Under the pieces are notes generated by a model. The model saw only the letters and a program-made list of their open reading frames with translations, was not told the DNA's origin and did no database searches. This document shows positions 40,991-49,792 of a stretch of 64,000 nucleotides of DNA, piece by piece (position 1 is the first letter of the stretch; each line of letters begins with the position of its first letter). The DNA is taken from positions 1,984,001 to 2,048,000 of the forward strand of contig NZ_AP031415.1 in assembly GCF_042850985.1 (NCBI RefSeq), in the 5' to 3' direction. A program made the translations under genes and the position numbers. The stretch comes from Allocoprobacillus sp002160865. GTDB lineage: Bacteria > Bacillota_I > Bacilli_A > Erysipelotrichales > Coprobacillaceae.

Positions 40991-43066
40991 AATACCAAAT
41001 AATAAATCCATATATGTTGGCATAGGCCAATATTTTTCATCAACACTGTTTTCAATAGAATCAACAATTTCTCTTAATGTATTCATTGTTGTTAAAACAT
41101 CATCTCGCCATATTTTTGCAATCTCGAAAATATCATCTTGAACATGTTGTGCTCTTTCAATATGTTTTTCTAAAATCATCATTTGATTTTTCATTTGAGA
41201 TAACAATGATGAAAGATTTTTAACATCATCAATCACATAATCACAACCGATATTTAATTCTTTCATATGCAAAGATGTTTGTGTTAATTGATTTAGATAA
41301 GATAAAGCGGCTGGATAGATTTCATTTCTTGCCATTTTTAAAGCCGTTAAAGCCTCTACCTGAATTGTTTTATTATAGTTTTCAAGCAAGATTTCATAAC
41401 GTGCCTGAAGTTCAATTTCACTATAAATACCTAAACGTTTAAACATTTGAATGTTCTTTTCATTTTTTAAACATTCCATCGCATCCACTGTGTTTTTACG
41501 ATTTGGAAGCCCTCTACGTTTCGCTTCTTCTTCCCATTCACGAGAGTAACCATCTCCATTGAAAATAATTCTTTGATGTTGAGATAAGAATGTTTTAATG
41601 ACTTCCATTGGTTCTTGTCCCTGTTCAATCAAATCAGCCATTTCTTCCATTTCATAAGCCAAAATAGAATTTAAGACAGTATTAGGACCAGCAATGGATT
41701 GTGAAGAACCAACTGCTCTAAATTCAAATTTATTACCTGTAAAAGCAAAAGGAGATGTACGATTACGATCTGTATTATCTTTAGAAAAATCAGGAACAAC
41801 AGAAACGCCTGTCTGGAATCTGGCTTTATCATTATTTTCTAATTCTTCTCCTTCAATAATCGCATGAATCAGTTTATCCAAATCTTCTCCTAAAAACATT
41901 GAAATAATCGCTGGTGGTGCTTCGTTCGCTCCTAAACGATGATCATTACCAGCTGTCGCAGTAGACATACGCAATAAATCAGCAAACTCATCAACAGCTT
42001 TAATAGTACAAGCAAGAGCAGCTAAAAAAGGCAGATTTTCAATAGGATGAGGACCTGGATTAAATAAGTTCACTCCCGTATTTGTCACAACAGACCAGTT
42101 ATCATGTTTTCCTGAACCATTGACTCCCGCAAATGGTTTTTCATGAAGCAGACATCTCAGTCCATGTTTTTTAGCAATATCCTGCATCAACAACATCAAT
42201 AAATGATTATTATCTGTTGTAATATTGACATTACGATAAACACAAGCCACTTCATGTTGTGCTGGTGCAACTTCATTATGCTTTGTTTTTGATGGAATCC
42301 CATATTTCCACAATTCATGATCTAATTCTTTCATGAAAGCTGCTACTTTACGTTTTAAACTTCCAAAATAATGATCTTCCAGTTCTTGCCCTTTTGGTGC
42401 CATAGCCCCGAATAAAGTTCTTCCTGTCAACTTCAAATCCATACGTTTTTGATAAAATTCATCAGCCACCAAAAAATATTCCTGTTCACTTCCTACTGAA
42501 GCATCAACGTGTGTCACACCTTCCATTCCAAGCATTGGTAATAAACGACATGAAGCTTTTGTTAAAGCATCTACTGATTTTAATAAAGGTGTTTTCTTAT
42601 CAAGGGCTTCTCCTGTATAAGAACAAAATAATGTTGGAATATACAAACTTCCATCTTTTACAAAAGCTGGTGAAGTACAATCCCATGCTGTATAACCACG
42701 TGCTTCAAAAGTCGCACGTAATCCCCCACTTGGAAAAGATGAAGCATCTGGTTCCCCTTTTCTTAGTGTTTTTCCACTAAATTCTAAAATAGCTTTATTT
42801 CCATCAGGCTCTAAAAAAGCATCATGCTTTTCAGCTGTTAAACCTGTCATAGGCATAAACCAGTGCGTAAAATGAGTCGCTCCATTTTCTACAGCCCATA
42901 TTTTCATCGCATTCGCAATCACAGTAGCTGTTTCTTTCGCTAATGGCTCACCTTGATCTAATGCTTTATGAAAAGCCTTATATGTTGAATTTGGAATTCT
43001 TTCTCTCATCACATCATCACTGAAAGTCAAACATCCATAATTTTCAAGTAACCTATTCATATCCAT
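40988..43066 (-). CDS. glnN: Glutamine synthetase type III
   Basis: A 692-aa enzyme of the GSIII class (about 690-730 aa, dodecamers), making glutamine from glutamate and ammonia. GSEQEYFLV (near 190), HEVACVYRNVN, GKHDNWSV (near 310), NDHRLGANEAPPAI and NRTSPFAFTGNKFEFRA are the metal, ammonium and glutamate-binding blocks. An alpha-helical C-terminus specific to GSIII follows. I prefer ATG 43066 to the TTG two codons before. Transcribed alone. It would use glutamate derived from the 2-oxoglutarate made by the acn-icd operon. Confidence 0.93.
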   Translation of the reverse strand: MDMNRLLENYGCLTFSDDVMRERIPNSTYKAFHKALDQGEPLAKETATVIANAMKIWAVENGATHFTHWFMPMTGLTAEKHDAFLEPDGNKAILEFSGKTLRKGEPDASSFPSGGLRATFEARGYTAWDCTSPAFVKDGSLYIPTLFCSYTGEALDKKTPLLKSVDALTKASCRLLPMLGMEGVTHVDASVGSEQEYFLVADEFYQKRMDLKLTGRTLFGAMAPKGQELEDHYFGSLKRKVAAFMKELDHELWKYGIPSKTKHNEVAPAQHEVACVYRNVNITTDNNHLLMLLMQDIAKKHGLRCLLHEKPFAGVNGSGKHDNWSVVTNTGVNLFNPGPHPIENLPFLAALACTIKAVDEFADLLRMSTATAGNDHRLGANEAPPAIISMFLGEDLDKLIHAIIEGEELENNDKARFQTGVSVVPDFSKDNTDRNRTSPFAFTGNKFEFRAVGSSQSIAGPNTVLNSILAYEMEEMADLIEQGQEPMEVIKTFLSQHQRIIFNGDGYSREWEEEAKRRGLPNRKNTVDAMECLKNEKNIQMFKRLGIYSEIELQARYEILLENYNKTIQVEALTALKMARNEIYPAALSYLNQLTQTSLHMKELNIGCDYVIDDVKNLSSLLSQMKNQMMILEKHIERAQHVQDDIFEIAKIWRDDVLTTMNTLREIVDSIENSVDEKYWPMPTYMDLLFGI

Positions 43067-43232
43067 GAACAATACATCCCCCTTTTTTCAACCATTGTAT
43101 CAATTTCTTATCATCATGTCTATATAAAATCTTAACACTCATCTATAAATTCAATCAAAATTTCATGAAATATTTTCATATTCTATTGTATTTTTCTTAT
43201 TTCATATTATACTTATGAGGAGGTGAAATTTT

Positions 43233-43913
43233 ATGTTTGGACAATTTAAGGCTCTTATTATTCACAGTCATCAAGATTTCAATAATCAAATCAAAGACTA
43301 TTTAGAATCTAAAGACTATATTTGTCAACAAGTCATAACATATAAAGATTTAGAAAATTATTTTGAAAATCAGACTTATGATTGTGTCATCATTGAAGAT
43401 AATTTTCCACGTATTCGTATTAGAGATTTTTTAGTTCAAATCAAATTACATGGTCAACCCATTGTTATTGTATTAAGTGATGCTCTTGCTCCAGATTATT
43501 TAGAATCTTTATTAAATGCAGGAGCTGATGATTACTTAACAGAACCTTTTGCACTCAAAGATTTAGATATTAAAATTCAATCTGTTTATAAAAATGGAAT
43601 CTTAAAACCTAGACGTATCTATCGTTTCAAAGATATTGTCATGGATACAACAGCTAGAACATGTTCATGTCATGGAAAAGCACTGACACTGACTAAAAAT
43701 GAATACAAGCTTTTATCTATTTTAATTGCTCACCCATACCAACCTTTTGGTGTGTCCTACCTTTTTGAACAAGTGTGGGGTTCTTCTACATATGAAGATG
43801 GGACATCTATTCCAGCCTTAATCAGTAACGTGATTATGAAATTAAGACTAGCTAATAATGACCAGGAATATATTAAACGTTTTGGAAAAGATAGCTATAA
43901 AATGGCTTTTTAA
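43233..43913 (+). CDS. OmpR-type response regulator with a degenerate receiver
   Basis: A 226-aa protein with receiver (1-118) and winged-helix (about 128-226) domains. The DNA-binding half is ordinary (LTKNEYKLLSILIAHPYQPF). In the receiver the acidic pair is replaced by HSH (LIIHSHQD), the phospho-Asp position reads E in IIEDNFP (the adjacent D is shifted by one), and the usual KPF is EPF. It therefore probably works without phosphorylation. No histidine kinase is adjacent. GAGGAGG precedes the ATG. It is monocistronic with its own terminator. Confidence 0.88.
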   Translation: MFGQFKALIIHSHQDFNNQIKDYLESKDYICQQVITYKDLENYFENQTYDCVIIEDNFPRIRIRDFLVQIKLHGQPIVIVLSDALAPDYLESLLNAGADDYLTEPFALKDLDIKIQSVYKNGILKPRRIYRFKDIVMDTTARTCSCHGKALTLTKNEYKLLSILIAHPYQPFGVSYLFEQVWGSSTYEDGTSIPALISNVIMKLRLANNDQEYIKRFGKDSYKMAF

Positions 43914-43925
43914 CAGATAAGTTTT

Positions 43926-43959
43926 GAGGAGTTCAAAGAAATGAACTCCTCTTTTTTTA
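43926..43959. terminator. Bidirectional terminator
   Basis: GAGGAGTTC pairs with GAACTCCTC, followed by seven T. It lies between the convergent response-regulator and CMD-family genes. Confidence 0.85.
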
Positions 43960-44700
43960 TGCTAACTCTTTAATGGCTTGAAAAGCATTAAAAATACAAG
44001 GAAAACCTAAATAAGGTAAACATTGAATCAATGCACTATAAAGTACTTCTAAAGAATTTCCTACTTTTATATTACCTAATGCATGAGCATAAAGCTGACC
44101 AGTTGCATTTAAGGCTGTCAAAATACAAAAAATTAATAATTCTCTTGTTTGGATATCCATTGCTTTTCTTGTATAACAATCTCCAAAACACCATTCTGTT
44201 AAAAATCTTGGTAATGCCTCACGAAATTCTTCTGGTAAATATTGATAACGTTCTTTAATTTCATCACCATATAATTCTTTTTGAATCGCAAGTCCACGTT
44301 CATATCTTTCATCATCTTTAAAATCACATTGAGGCTCCAATGGCAATTCAATACCTCTTTGTTGAAGCACTTCATTAAAAATACCAATCGCATTCAAAGT
44401 TCTTGGATAACCAATAAATGGTGCACATTGATAAAAAGCTTCTCTTAACTCTAAAGGTGTCACCCCCACATTCAATGCAGCTTGAACATGAGCTTTTAAT
44501 TGTGGTAAAGTCTGTAAAACCGTTAAAACTGTACAAGTTATCATTTCTCTTTGTTGATCTGTTAAACTTCCAATATCAAAGACCTCACCAAAAATCAATC
44601 TTTGTAATTGTGCCATAAACTCAGGATCGTGCACATCCACTGTCTGTTCCTTTAAAAATAACTGTTCATACTTTTCTTGACTGCGTTTTATTCGATTCAT
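43957..44700 (-). CDS. Double carboxymuconolactone-decarboxylase-like protein
   Basis: A 247-aa protein from ATG 44700 behind AGGAG, with two tandem CMD/AhpD-like helical domains. TVLTVLQTLPQLKAHVQAAL...PLELREAFYQCAPFIGYPRTLNA is in the first half, and CILTALNATGQLYAHALGNI...EVLYSALIQCLPYLGFPCIFNA in the second. The redox CxxC of true AhpD is absent, so a peroxidase role is unlikely. Such proteins often accompany aldo/keto reductases in stress or quinone metabolism. A paralogue lies 320 bp upstream. Confidence 0.82.
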   Translation of the reverse strand: MNRIKRSQEKYEQLFLKEQTVDVHDPEFMAQLQRLIFGEVFDIGSLTDQQREMITCTVLTVLQTLPQLKAHVQAALNVGVTPLELREAFYQCAPFIGYPRTLNAIGIFNEVLQQRGIELPLEPQCDFKDDERYERGLAIQKELYGDEIKERYQYLPEEFREALPRFLTEWCFGDCYTRKAMDIQTRELLIFCILTALNATGQLYAHALGNIKVGNSLEVLYSALIQCLPYLGFPCIFNAFQAIKELA

Positions 44701-44709
44701 AAGCTTCAC

Positions 44710-45031
44710 TCCTTCTCATTATTATTAATAATATTATATCATGTTTTATACTCATTTGATGATACTGAATATACATATACCAATAAAGAACTATATGCAA
44801 GTAGCTTACATATAATTAAAAATAATATAAATTCAGAAAGTCAAAAACAACTCCATGAACTATCATATGAACATAGTTCACTTTAAAAAGATGCCAATAT
44901 TATAAATGATATAAGTATTCAAAGTGATTGAACTGAGCCATTCACGGAAAGCCTGTGAGGAAAACGATTAACCACTATATTCAAGCACAAGCCCTACCAT
45001 CAAAATATCAATGATTATTTTAACATTGACT
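44710..45031. other. Noncoding gap between CMD-family genes
   Basis: About 320 bp of AT-rich sequence. A plus-strand open stretch reads YTNKELYASSLHIIKNNINS and on to YEHSSL but has no ribosome site of its own, and I cannot connect it with a family. A TATAAT-like sequence near 44730 on the minus strand may serve the downstream CMD gene. Confidence 0.4.
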
Positions 45032-45727
45032 TTATGATTCGATAGCCTTTTGAATACATGTCATGGCATTCAGACTACGAGGATAACCCATATAAGGCAA
45101 ACATTGTGAAACAACTTTTCTTAAAAAAGCTTCATCATTTCCTAAGTTCATATTTCCTTTCGCATGAGCAATCAATTGGGGCTCACAACCACCTTGTGCC
45201 ATCAAAAAACAAAAAGTAATCATCTCACGTTGAGCTAATGTTAAACCAGTACGTGTATAAAAATCACCAAAACAGTTATCAGCTAACCATTGATTGATAT
45301 GACCATTTTTCCATGCTTCTTTCATATGGTCACCAAAAATGATAGCTTGTGTATCAGCACCTTTTTCTAGACGATTATCCCTTGTTGTCGTTTTTTGTGA
45401 TGGTAAAGGTAATGCGATGTTTTGTTTTTCTAATTCTTCATTAACAATATTTAAAAATGGTAACATTTTAGCAAAACCTAAATAATCACAAGATTGATAA
45501 ACAACTTCTTTTACCATAACGGGTGTCAGTCCTACCTGTAATGCCTGTGGTAAAATAAAACGAAAAGCATCCTGTCCCTGACATCCTAATAATGTCGCCA
45601 GAATAGCCATATAACGTGTTACATCATCTAATTCCTGTCCTTTTTGATGAATCACTTCATCTCCTGCAAAGTGCTCAAAAATATCCATAAATTCTGGATC
45701 TGTTTCATATAATTTCTTTACATCCAT
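45032..45727 (-). CDS. Double CMD-like protein, paralogue
   Basis: A 231-aa protein from ATG 45727 behind AAGGAGG; the frame stays open to 45757, over the ribosome site. It has the same two-domain layout as its neighbour (ILATLLGCQGQDAFRFILPQ...VMVKEVVYQSCDYLGFAKML; FCFLMAQGGCEPQLIAHAKG...RKVVSQCLPYMGYPRSLNA). There is no CxxC pair. It lies 31 bp after a damaged aldo/keto reductase gene on the same strand, a pairing often seen in intact form in Bacillota. Confidence 0.82.
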   Translation of the reverse strand: MDVKKLYETDPEFMDIFEHFAGDEVIHQKGQELDDVTRYMAILATLLGCQGQDAFRFILPQALQVGLTPVMVKEVVYQSCDYLGFAKMLPFLNIVNEELEKQNIALPLPSQKTTTRDNRLEKGADTQAIIFGDHMKEAWKNGHINQWLADNCFGDFYTRTGLTLAQREMITFCFLMAQGGCEPQLIAHAKGNMNLGNDEAFLRKVVSQCLPYMGYPRSLNAMTCIQKAIES

Positions 45728-45757
45728 TGTCATTTCCTCCTTAAATTTTTTATTCAC

Positions 45758-46177
45758 CTATTGACCATACATGTTTTGTTTGGCATTTTCTAAAGTATTT
45801 TGTACCATCACACCAACCAATGCATGAGGTACATAGACTTCTTCTAAATAACAAATATCTTCATCTGTCAATATCAAATCAACAGTTTTGACTGTTCCTT
45901 CAACATGATGCAGTTTCGTTGCGACAACAACATCTTCACGATTTGTATAATTTTTTAATGCTCTACCAAGATATTGTTCACTTGTCCCACTTTGATAAGC
46001 AATATCTATATCAAAGAAATTGATGCCCATATCTAATGCCTTTTTGACAATTTCTCTTGTATGCTGTTCATCAATTATCCAAGTATGCTGACTATTTTTA
46101 ACATCACCAAATCCCATACATCCTAAACAAATCCTAGATACTTTTAAATCAGAATTTCCTAGTTGGATATATTCCAT
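45758..46177 (-). pseudogene. Aldo/keto reductase with a large internal in-frame deletion
   Basis: It starts like an intact AKR (MEYIQLGNSDLKVSRICLGC, MGINFFDIDIAYQSGTSEQY with the catalytic Asp and Tyr, VVVATKLHH) and ends like one (LTDEDICYLEEVYVPHALVG), but only 139 codons remain of about 320. The middle of the barrel, including the catalytic Lys/His region and most of the NADPH site, is gone. The deletion is in frame, so a short protein could still be made, but it should be inactive. It heads the CMD gene cluster. Confidence 0.82.
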
Positions 46178-46183
46178 AATCAT

Positions 46184-46580
46184 TTTCCTATCTTATAAAT
46201 TCACTCTTGCAATTATTGATTAATATCCTCTTTTACAATAAGTATTTCATCATAACTGGCAATTTTTCAATAACAGGTGCTCCTGTTTTGAATATCTGAT
46301 AAGCGAAAACTTTTGATTTATACGTATGTTGACTGACTCATTCAACATAATCTGCTTTTGCTAATATATCTTGACTAGCTCAATTCACCTTTAATGTATG
46401 ATTTTCTCTAATACACCACAATTGTATAATGTCATTGAATTAAACTGAACATAATATGAGTGTACCCCATAATACCTAAATACCCAAAAGCACATAATGA
46501 GGTGCATTATTCACCATTGTTTCTAACATCATTAATGGTGTTAGATATAAGGCTAAAGATTTTCTTACATTTTTCGCATA
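46184..46580. other. Decayed or noncoding stretch
   Basis: About 400 bp without an intact gene. Minus-strand fragments such as KSLALYLTPLMMLETMVNNA read like a hydrophobic protein broken by several stops and shifts, consistent with a decayed membrane-protein gene. The assignment is weak. Confidence 0.35.
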
Positions 46581-46943
46581 TCAATCACCCATTTTTTGAT
46601 TTTCTTTTTGAATTTCATATCTTAAATAATCTAATCGTGATATTTGTTTTTCCTTAAAATGCACTTCACTTAAAATGCCATTTCTTTTCTTATTTAACAT
46701 ACCCATACGTTGTTTTTGAGTACCACTTCCATCAGCTAATAATCTCATATACTTTTCAATATCTTCATTTTTAAATCCAATATCATGAAGTGTCATAATA
46801 ATACTTAAACGTTCAATATCACTATCATCATAATTCCATGTCCCCATTACCTTTTTCACTTCATCACATAATCCCCATTTTTCATACTCTTTAAGTATTT
46901 TAATAGGTATATTATATTTCTGACTTGCTTCTTCTATTGTCAT
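46581..46943 (-). CDS. MerR-family regulator
   Basis: A 120-aa protein from ATG 46943 behind AGGAG. The N-terminal MerR winged helix (MTIEEASQKYNIPIKILKEY, then WNYDDSDIERLSIIMTLHDI) is followed by a dimerisation coiled coil (about 78-115). There is no cysteine-rich effector domain, so it is of the short multidrug/stress type. It lies upstream of the AKR/CMD cluster on the same strand, and such regulators often control AKR genes. The terminator-like hairpin at 46966 isolates it from genes to the right. Confidence 0.85.
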   Translation of the reverse strand: MTIEEASQKYNIPIKILKEYEKWGLCDEVKKVMGTWNYDDSDIERLSIIMTLHDIGFKNEDIEKYMRLLADGSGTQKQRMGMLNKKRNGILSEVHFKEKQISRLDYLRYEIQKENQKMGD

Positions 46944-46965
46944 ATACAAACTCCTTTCTTCAAAA

Positions 46966-46998
46966 AATAAAGGTATTCCATCTAGGAACACCTTTATT
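46966..46998 (-). terminator. Hairpin upstream of the MerR gene
   Basis: AATAAAGGT-TTCC pairs with GGAA-ACCTTTATT (one mismatch). On the minus strand a short T-rich stretch follows, about 20 bp before the MerR ribosome site. It is either a terminator or a leader hairpin. Confidence 0.5.
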
Positions 46999-47174
46999 AT
47001 AAAAAGAGTTATATGCAATGTCTAATACTTATATGTTATTATCAATTATGCCTTTAAAGTATTAATAAAAACATATTGAAGTTCTACGGCTATAATCAAC
47101 AATCTAATACTCCATTGACATATTTGCATTAAAATAAATATTTATCTGCTTCTAAAAATAGATACATGTATTCT

Positions 47175-47927
47175 TTATAAAGTAATCCCCATAGAGATTT
47201 GAGCAATACGTGAATAATATTCTTCAAAAGAATCTTCACCTCTATATATATGATCTTTGATGATACCATCTTCTACATAATACATTTCCTGTGAATAAGA
47301 AGATACTAAACAATCATGTGTGACCATGACAATTGTAATATGATATTTTTTATTAATTCCCGTAAAATATTCCATCAGTTGCTTAGAACGATAACTATCC
47401 AAATTTCCTGTTGGCTCATCACAAAAAATGATACTAGGTTGTTCAACCAAAGCTCATGCAATCGCAATTCTTTGTTTTTGTCCACCAGAGCACTCAAAAG
47501 GATATTTATCAAGGATATCTTTAATATCTAATTCATCAACTATCTCCTGTATATCTTTTTCTTTGTCTTTAATATTGATTTTGTTTAATCGTAATCCTAA
47601 AATAATATTTTCTTTAACATCAAGAAAATCCATTAAGTTAAAGTCTTGAAAAACAAAACCAATCTTTTCTTTCCTAAATTCTGCTTTTTGTTTTTCACTC
47701 ATTAAATAAGTATCTTGTCCAAGTAAATAAACATGTCCTGATGTTGGTTCATCAATAGTTGATAATATATTAATTAATGTCGTTTTTCCAGAGCCAGATT
47801 TTCCCATAATACTGACAAATGACCCTTGTTGAATACTCATAGAAATATTCTTTAATGCGACAACCTTATGAGTCGTTTGAGGATTATATATTTTGGTTAA
47901 TTCTTTTGTTTCTATGATTGTTTCCAT
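47175..47927 (-). pseudogene. BceA/MacB-type ABC ATPase split by a TGA codon
   Basis: The N-terminal half (ending CSGGQKQRIAIA) and C-terminal half (ALVEQPSIIFCDEPTGNLDS) are in the same frame with a single TGA at 47451-47453. The family has RIAIARALV, so CGA-to-TGA is the probable change. Walker A GKSGSGKTT, the CSGGQ signature and Walker B IIFCDEP are otherwise perfect, and the total of about 250 aa is right. The stop separates signature and Walker B, so the ATPase should be dead unless read through. It overlaps the permease gene by 16 nt. Confidence 0.85.
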
Positions 47928-49177
47928 TTTTCAATATATCTCCTTTCTTCATACAATGAAATCATACCTGATATAACAATTGGAAAAACAAATTCCATCA
48001 TCAATACCATGACTAATAATAATGTGACTTCTTTTCTTAATAAACAAGGAACAAATACCAATGACAAATAAATGATTACCATCATAAATATAAATGTATA
48101 AAGAAAAAAGACTTCTTTAAGACAAATATGTTTGATTTCTTGAGGTGTTAATCCTAATTTATATAAATTATCATAATATGATTCCTTATGAACCCTTCTT
48201 AATCGAAAACGTGATATCAAAGCACAATCCAATAAAATATTACAAACAATATAAGCAACTTGATATGTTATTAAAAATCTTGGATCCTCTTTATTCACAA
48301 GTACTGTAATGACTGTCAGGATGTCTATTAGAAAATAGAAAAATATAAAAAGATTTAATTGTTTTGTTAATAAGATAAACTGTCCGTAAAATATACTTTT
48401 AAATCCATCTATATTTTTTTGCATACTACGTTTTTTCAAATAAGGCGGTAAAATTCTTTTAATGACACCATATATACCAATTGCACATAATAGAGAAGGA
48501 ATCATTTTTCCTTGATTCAGTGGTTCAATAGTTACAAAAATAAGACCTGATATAATCAAAAGGATATATATAACTTCAAAAACAATATTACGCTTATATA
48601 TCTTAAAAGAAACCGTATCATCACCTTTGATAAGTGATGGAATATAAGATTGATTCACGTACTCAAATTGCATAAATATTAAAACTAAAAATACTGCACC
48701 CACAAACCACAACGCTTCTAGAAATGAGTTATAAGAATAATCAAAAATAGATATTTCAATATCCATATAATTATAAATAAAGATATTCATCAAAGGAATG
48801 AAAATAAGACTTATAAGCATTGCGAAAATACAAGAAATAATGAGAATAATTACCATTTGTATCATTTGATATCCGACTACTTTTATAGGTTGATATCCAG
48901 AAATTCTTAAAAATCCAATAAGCTTAGAATTAATCTTATTATAATACTGGCATGAATAAACAATCAATGATATACAAATCAAACACACTGTTAAAAAAAT
49001 AAGTGATTTATACAAAAACACCATATCAAAATTACCAGGTTGTGATGGATTTATAAGCTGATTATTAAATACCTGTAAAAGCAAAACAATACATAATATA
49101 GATAGAGATAATGTTCCCACTAGATTATAACTCTTTTGTTTTTCTTGCCATAACATTTTTATAGAATGATATATCAT
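47912..49177 (-). CDS. ABC transporter permease (FtsX/BceB-like, partner of broken ATPase)
   Basis: A 421-aa membrane protein from ATG 49177 behind AGGTGAG. About ten hydrophobic helices are visible, in two groups separated by short loops. One pattern (IYHSIKMLWQEKQKSYNLVG at the N-terminus) is typical of lantibiotic/bacitracin-type or uncharacterised export permeases. It is shorter than BceB (about 640 aa) and lacks its large extracellular loop. It is probably an orphan now that the ATPase gene has a nonsense codon. Confidence 0.75.
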   Translation of the reverse strand: MIYHSIKMLWQEKQKSYNLVGTLSLSILCIVLLLQVFNNQLINPSQPGNFDMVFLYKSLIFLTVCLICISLIVYSCQYYNKINSKLIGFLRISGYQPIKVVGYQMIQMVIILIISCIFAMLISLIFIPLMNIFIYNYMDIEISIFDYSYNSFLEALWFVGAVFLVLIFMQFEYVNQSYIPSLIKGDDTVSFKIYKRNIVFEVIYILLIISGLIFVTIEPLNQGKMIPSLLCAIGIYGVIKRILPPYLKKRSMQKNIDGFKSIFYGQFILLTKQLNLFIFFYFLIDILTVITVLVNKEDPRFLITYQVAYIVCNILLDCALISRFRLRRVHKESYYDNLYKLGLTPQEIKHICLKEVFFLYTFIFMMVIIYLSLVFVPCLLRKEVTLLLVMVLMMEFVFPIVISGMISLYEERRYIEKWKQS

Positions 49178-49341
49178 AGAACTCACCTATCCTTATAATA
49201 ATTATATTCTTGATAAGACATCATGTACAGATATATCCAACTTTAAAAAAAATTGTCATAAAAAGAATATGTTTATCACATACAAATAATTATTTATCTC
49301 TTTTTTATGTATAATTGCATTGTAGGAAAGAGGAGAATTAT

Positions 49342-49485
49342 ATGAAATATCAATTTGAAATGAAAAAAGAGCACCAATCTTTATCTGGAAAAATTATCGT
49401 CAGCATAATTAAAAAAAACCGAAAACAAAATGTTTTTCGGTATCTTTTCAATGGCCTCCCTAGTAGGAATCGAACCTACAACTAG
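49342..49485 (+). CDS. Short open frame of doubtful status
   Basis: ATG 49342 has a strong ribosome site (AGAGGAG) and a TATAAT 30 bp upstream, and encodes 47 aa beginning MKYQFEMKKEHQSLSGKIIV. The second half is antisense to the tRNA terminator and tRNA fragment, so that part cannot be an original protein. It is probably the beginning of a gene cut by rearrangement at this site. I do not recognise the N-terminus. Confidence 0.3.
   Translation: MKYQFEMKKEHQSLSGKIIVSIIKKNRKQNVFRYLFNGLPSRNRTYN
49411..49440 (-). terminator. Terminator downstream of the tRNA fragment
   Basis: CCGAAAA(A/C) and GTTTTCGG arms, read on the minus strand, are followed by eight T. It directly follows the tRNA 3' end, as expected for the original tRNA transcript. 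Confidence 0.75.
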
Positions 49486-49496
49486 TCCTTAGGAGT
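49452..49496 (-). tRNA. 3' half of a tRNA (probably Arg-CCT), candidate attL of ICE-2
   Basis: On the minus strand, loop CTCCTAA is followed by GGACT, AGTT, a perfect T-arm (GTAGG-TTCGATT-CCTAC), TAGGGAG, G and CCA. Upstream of the anticodon loop no matching AGTCC stem or D-arm is found: the sequence switches to ICE-like DNA. This is what integration at a tRNA 3' end leaves on the side opposite the intact gene. The intact copy would lie beyond the right window edge. The isotype rests on the CCT anticodon. Confidence 0.7.
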
Positions 49497-49733
49497 TCTC
49501 TGTGAACTGTGGTAACTGGTAGTTCGATTATCCTTTTAGGAGCGTTTAATACCGTAAATCAAAGCAAAAGTCTTTGTTCATTTTAGAAGCTAATACTCGT
49601 AAGTGTACCACCATACACCGCAGAGTGTTAGCAGGCTGTTAGCAAAATGAACCTGTCTACTGCTATGATTCACAAATAACTACATATAAATATAAATCAT
49701 TTATCACTAGAAATCAAGATACTCGTATGACTT

Positions 49734-49760
49734 GGACGTTCAGAAATGAGCGTCCTTTTT
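49734..49760 (+). promoter_or_regulatory. Terminator-like hairpin in the ICE-2 adhesin leader
   Basis: GGACG pairs with CGTCC around TTCAGAAATGAG, followed by five T, about 30 nt before the start codon. The loop matches the ICE-1 adhesin leader hairpin although the stems differ, so the fold is under selection. Confidence 0.6.
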
Positions 49761-49792
49761 ATATTTCAAAATGAAAGGAGCATTTAATTATT

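Noticed and set aside
44677..44886. A 69-codon plus-strand frame in the CMD gap
   Set aside because: It begins antisense inside the CMD gene, has no ribosome site and no family resemblance.
47451..47453. TGA as a recoded sense codon in this organism
   Set aside because: TGA is used as a normal stop elsewhere in the window (for example tcpA at 6606), and Trp codons are TGG, so one nonsense mutation is simpler.
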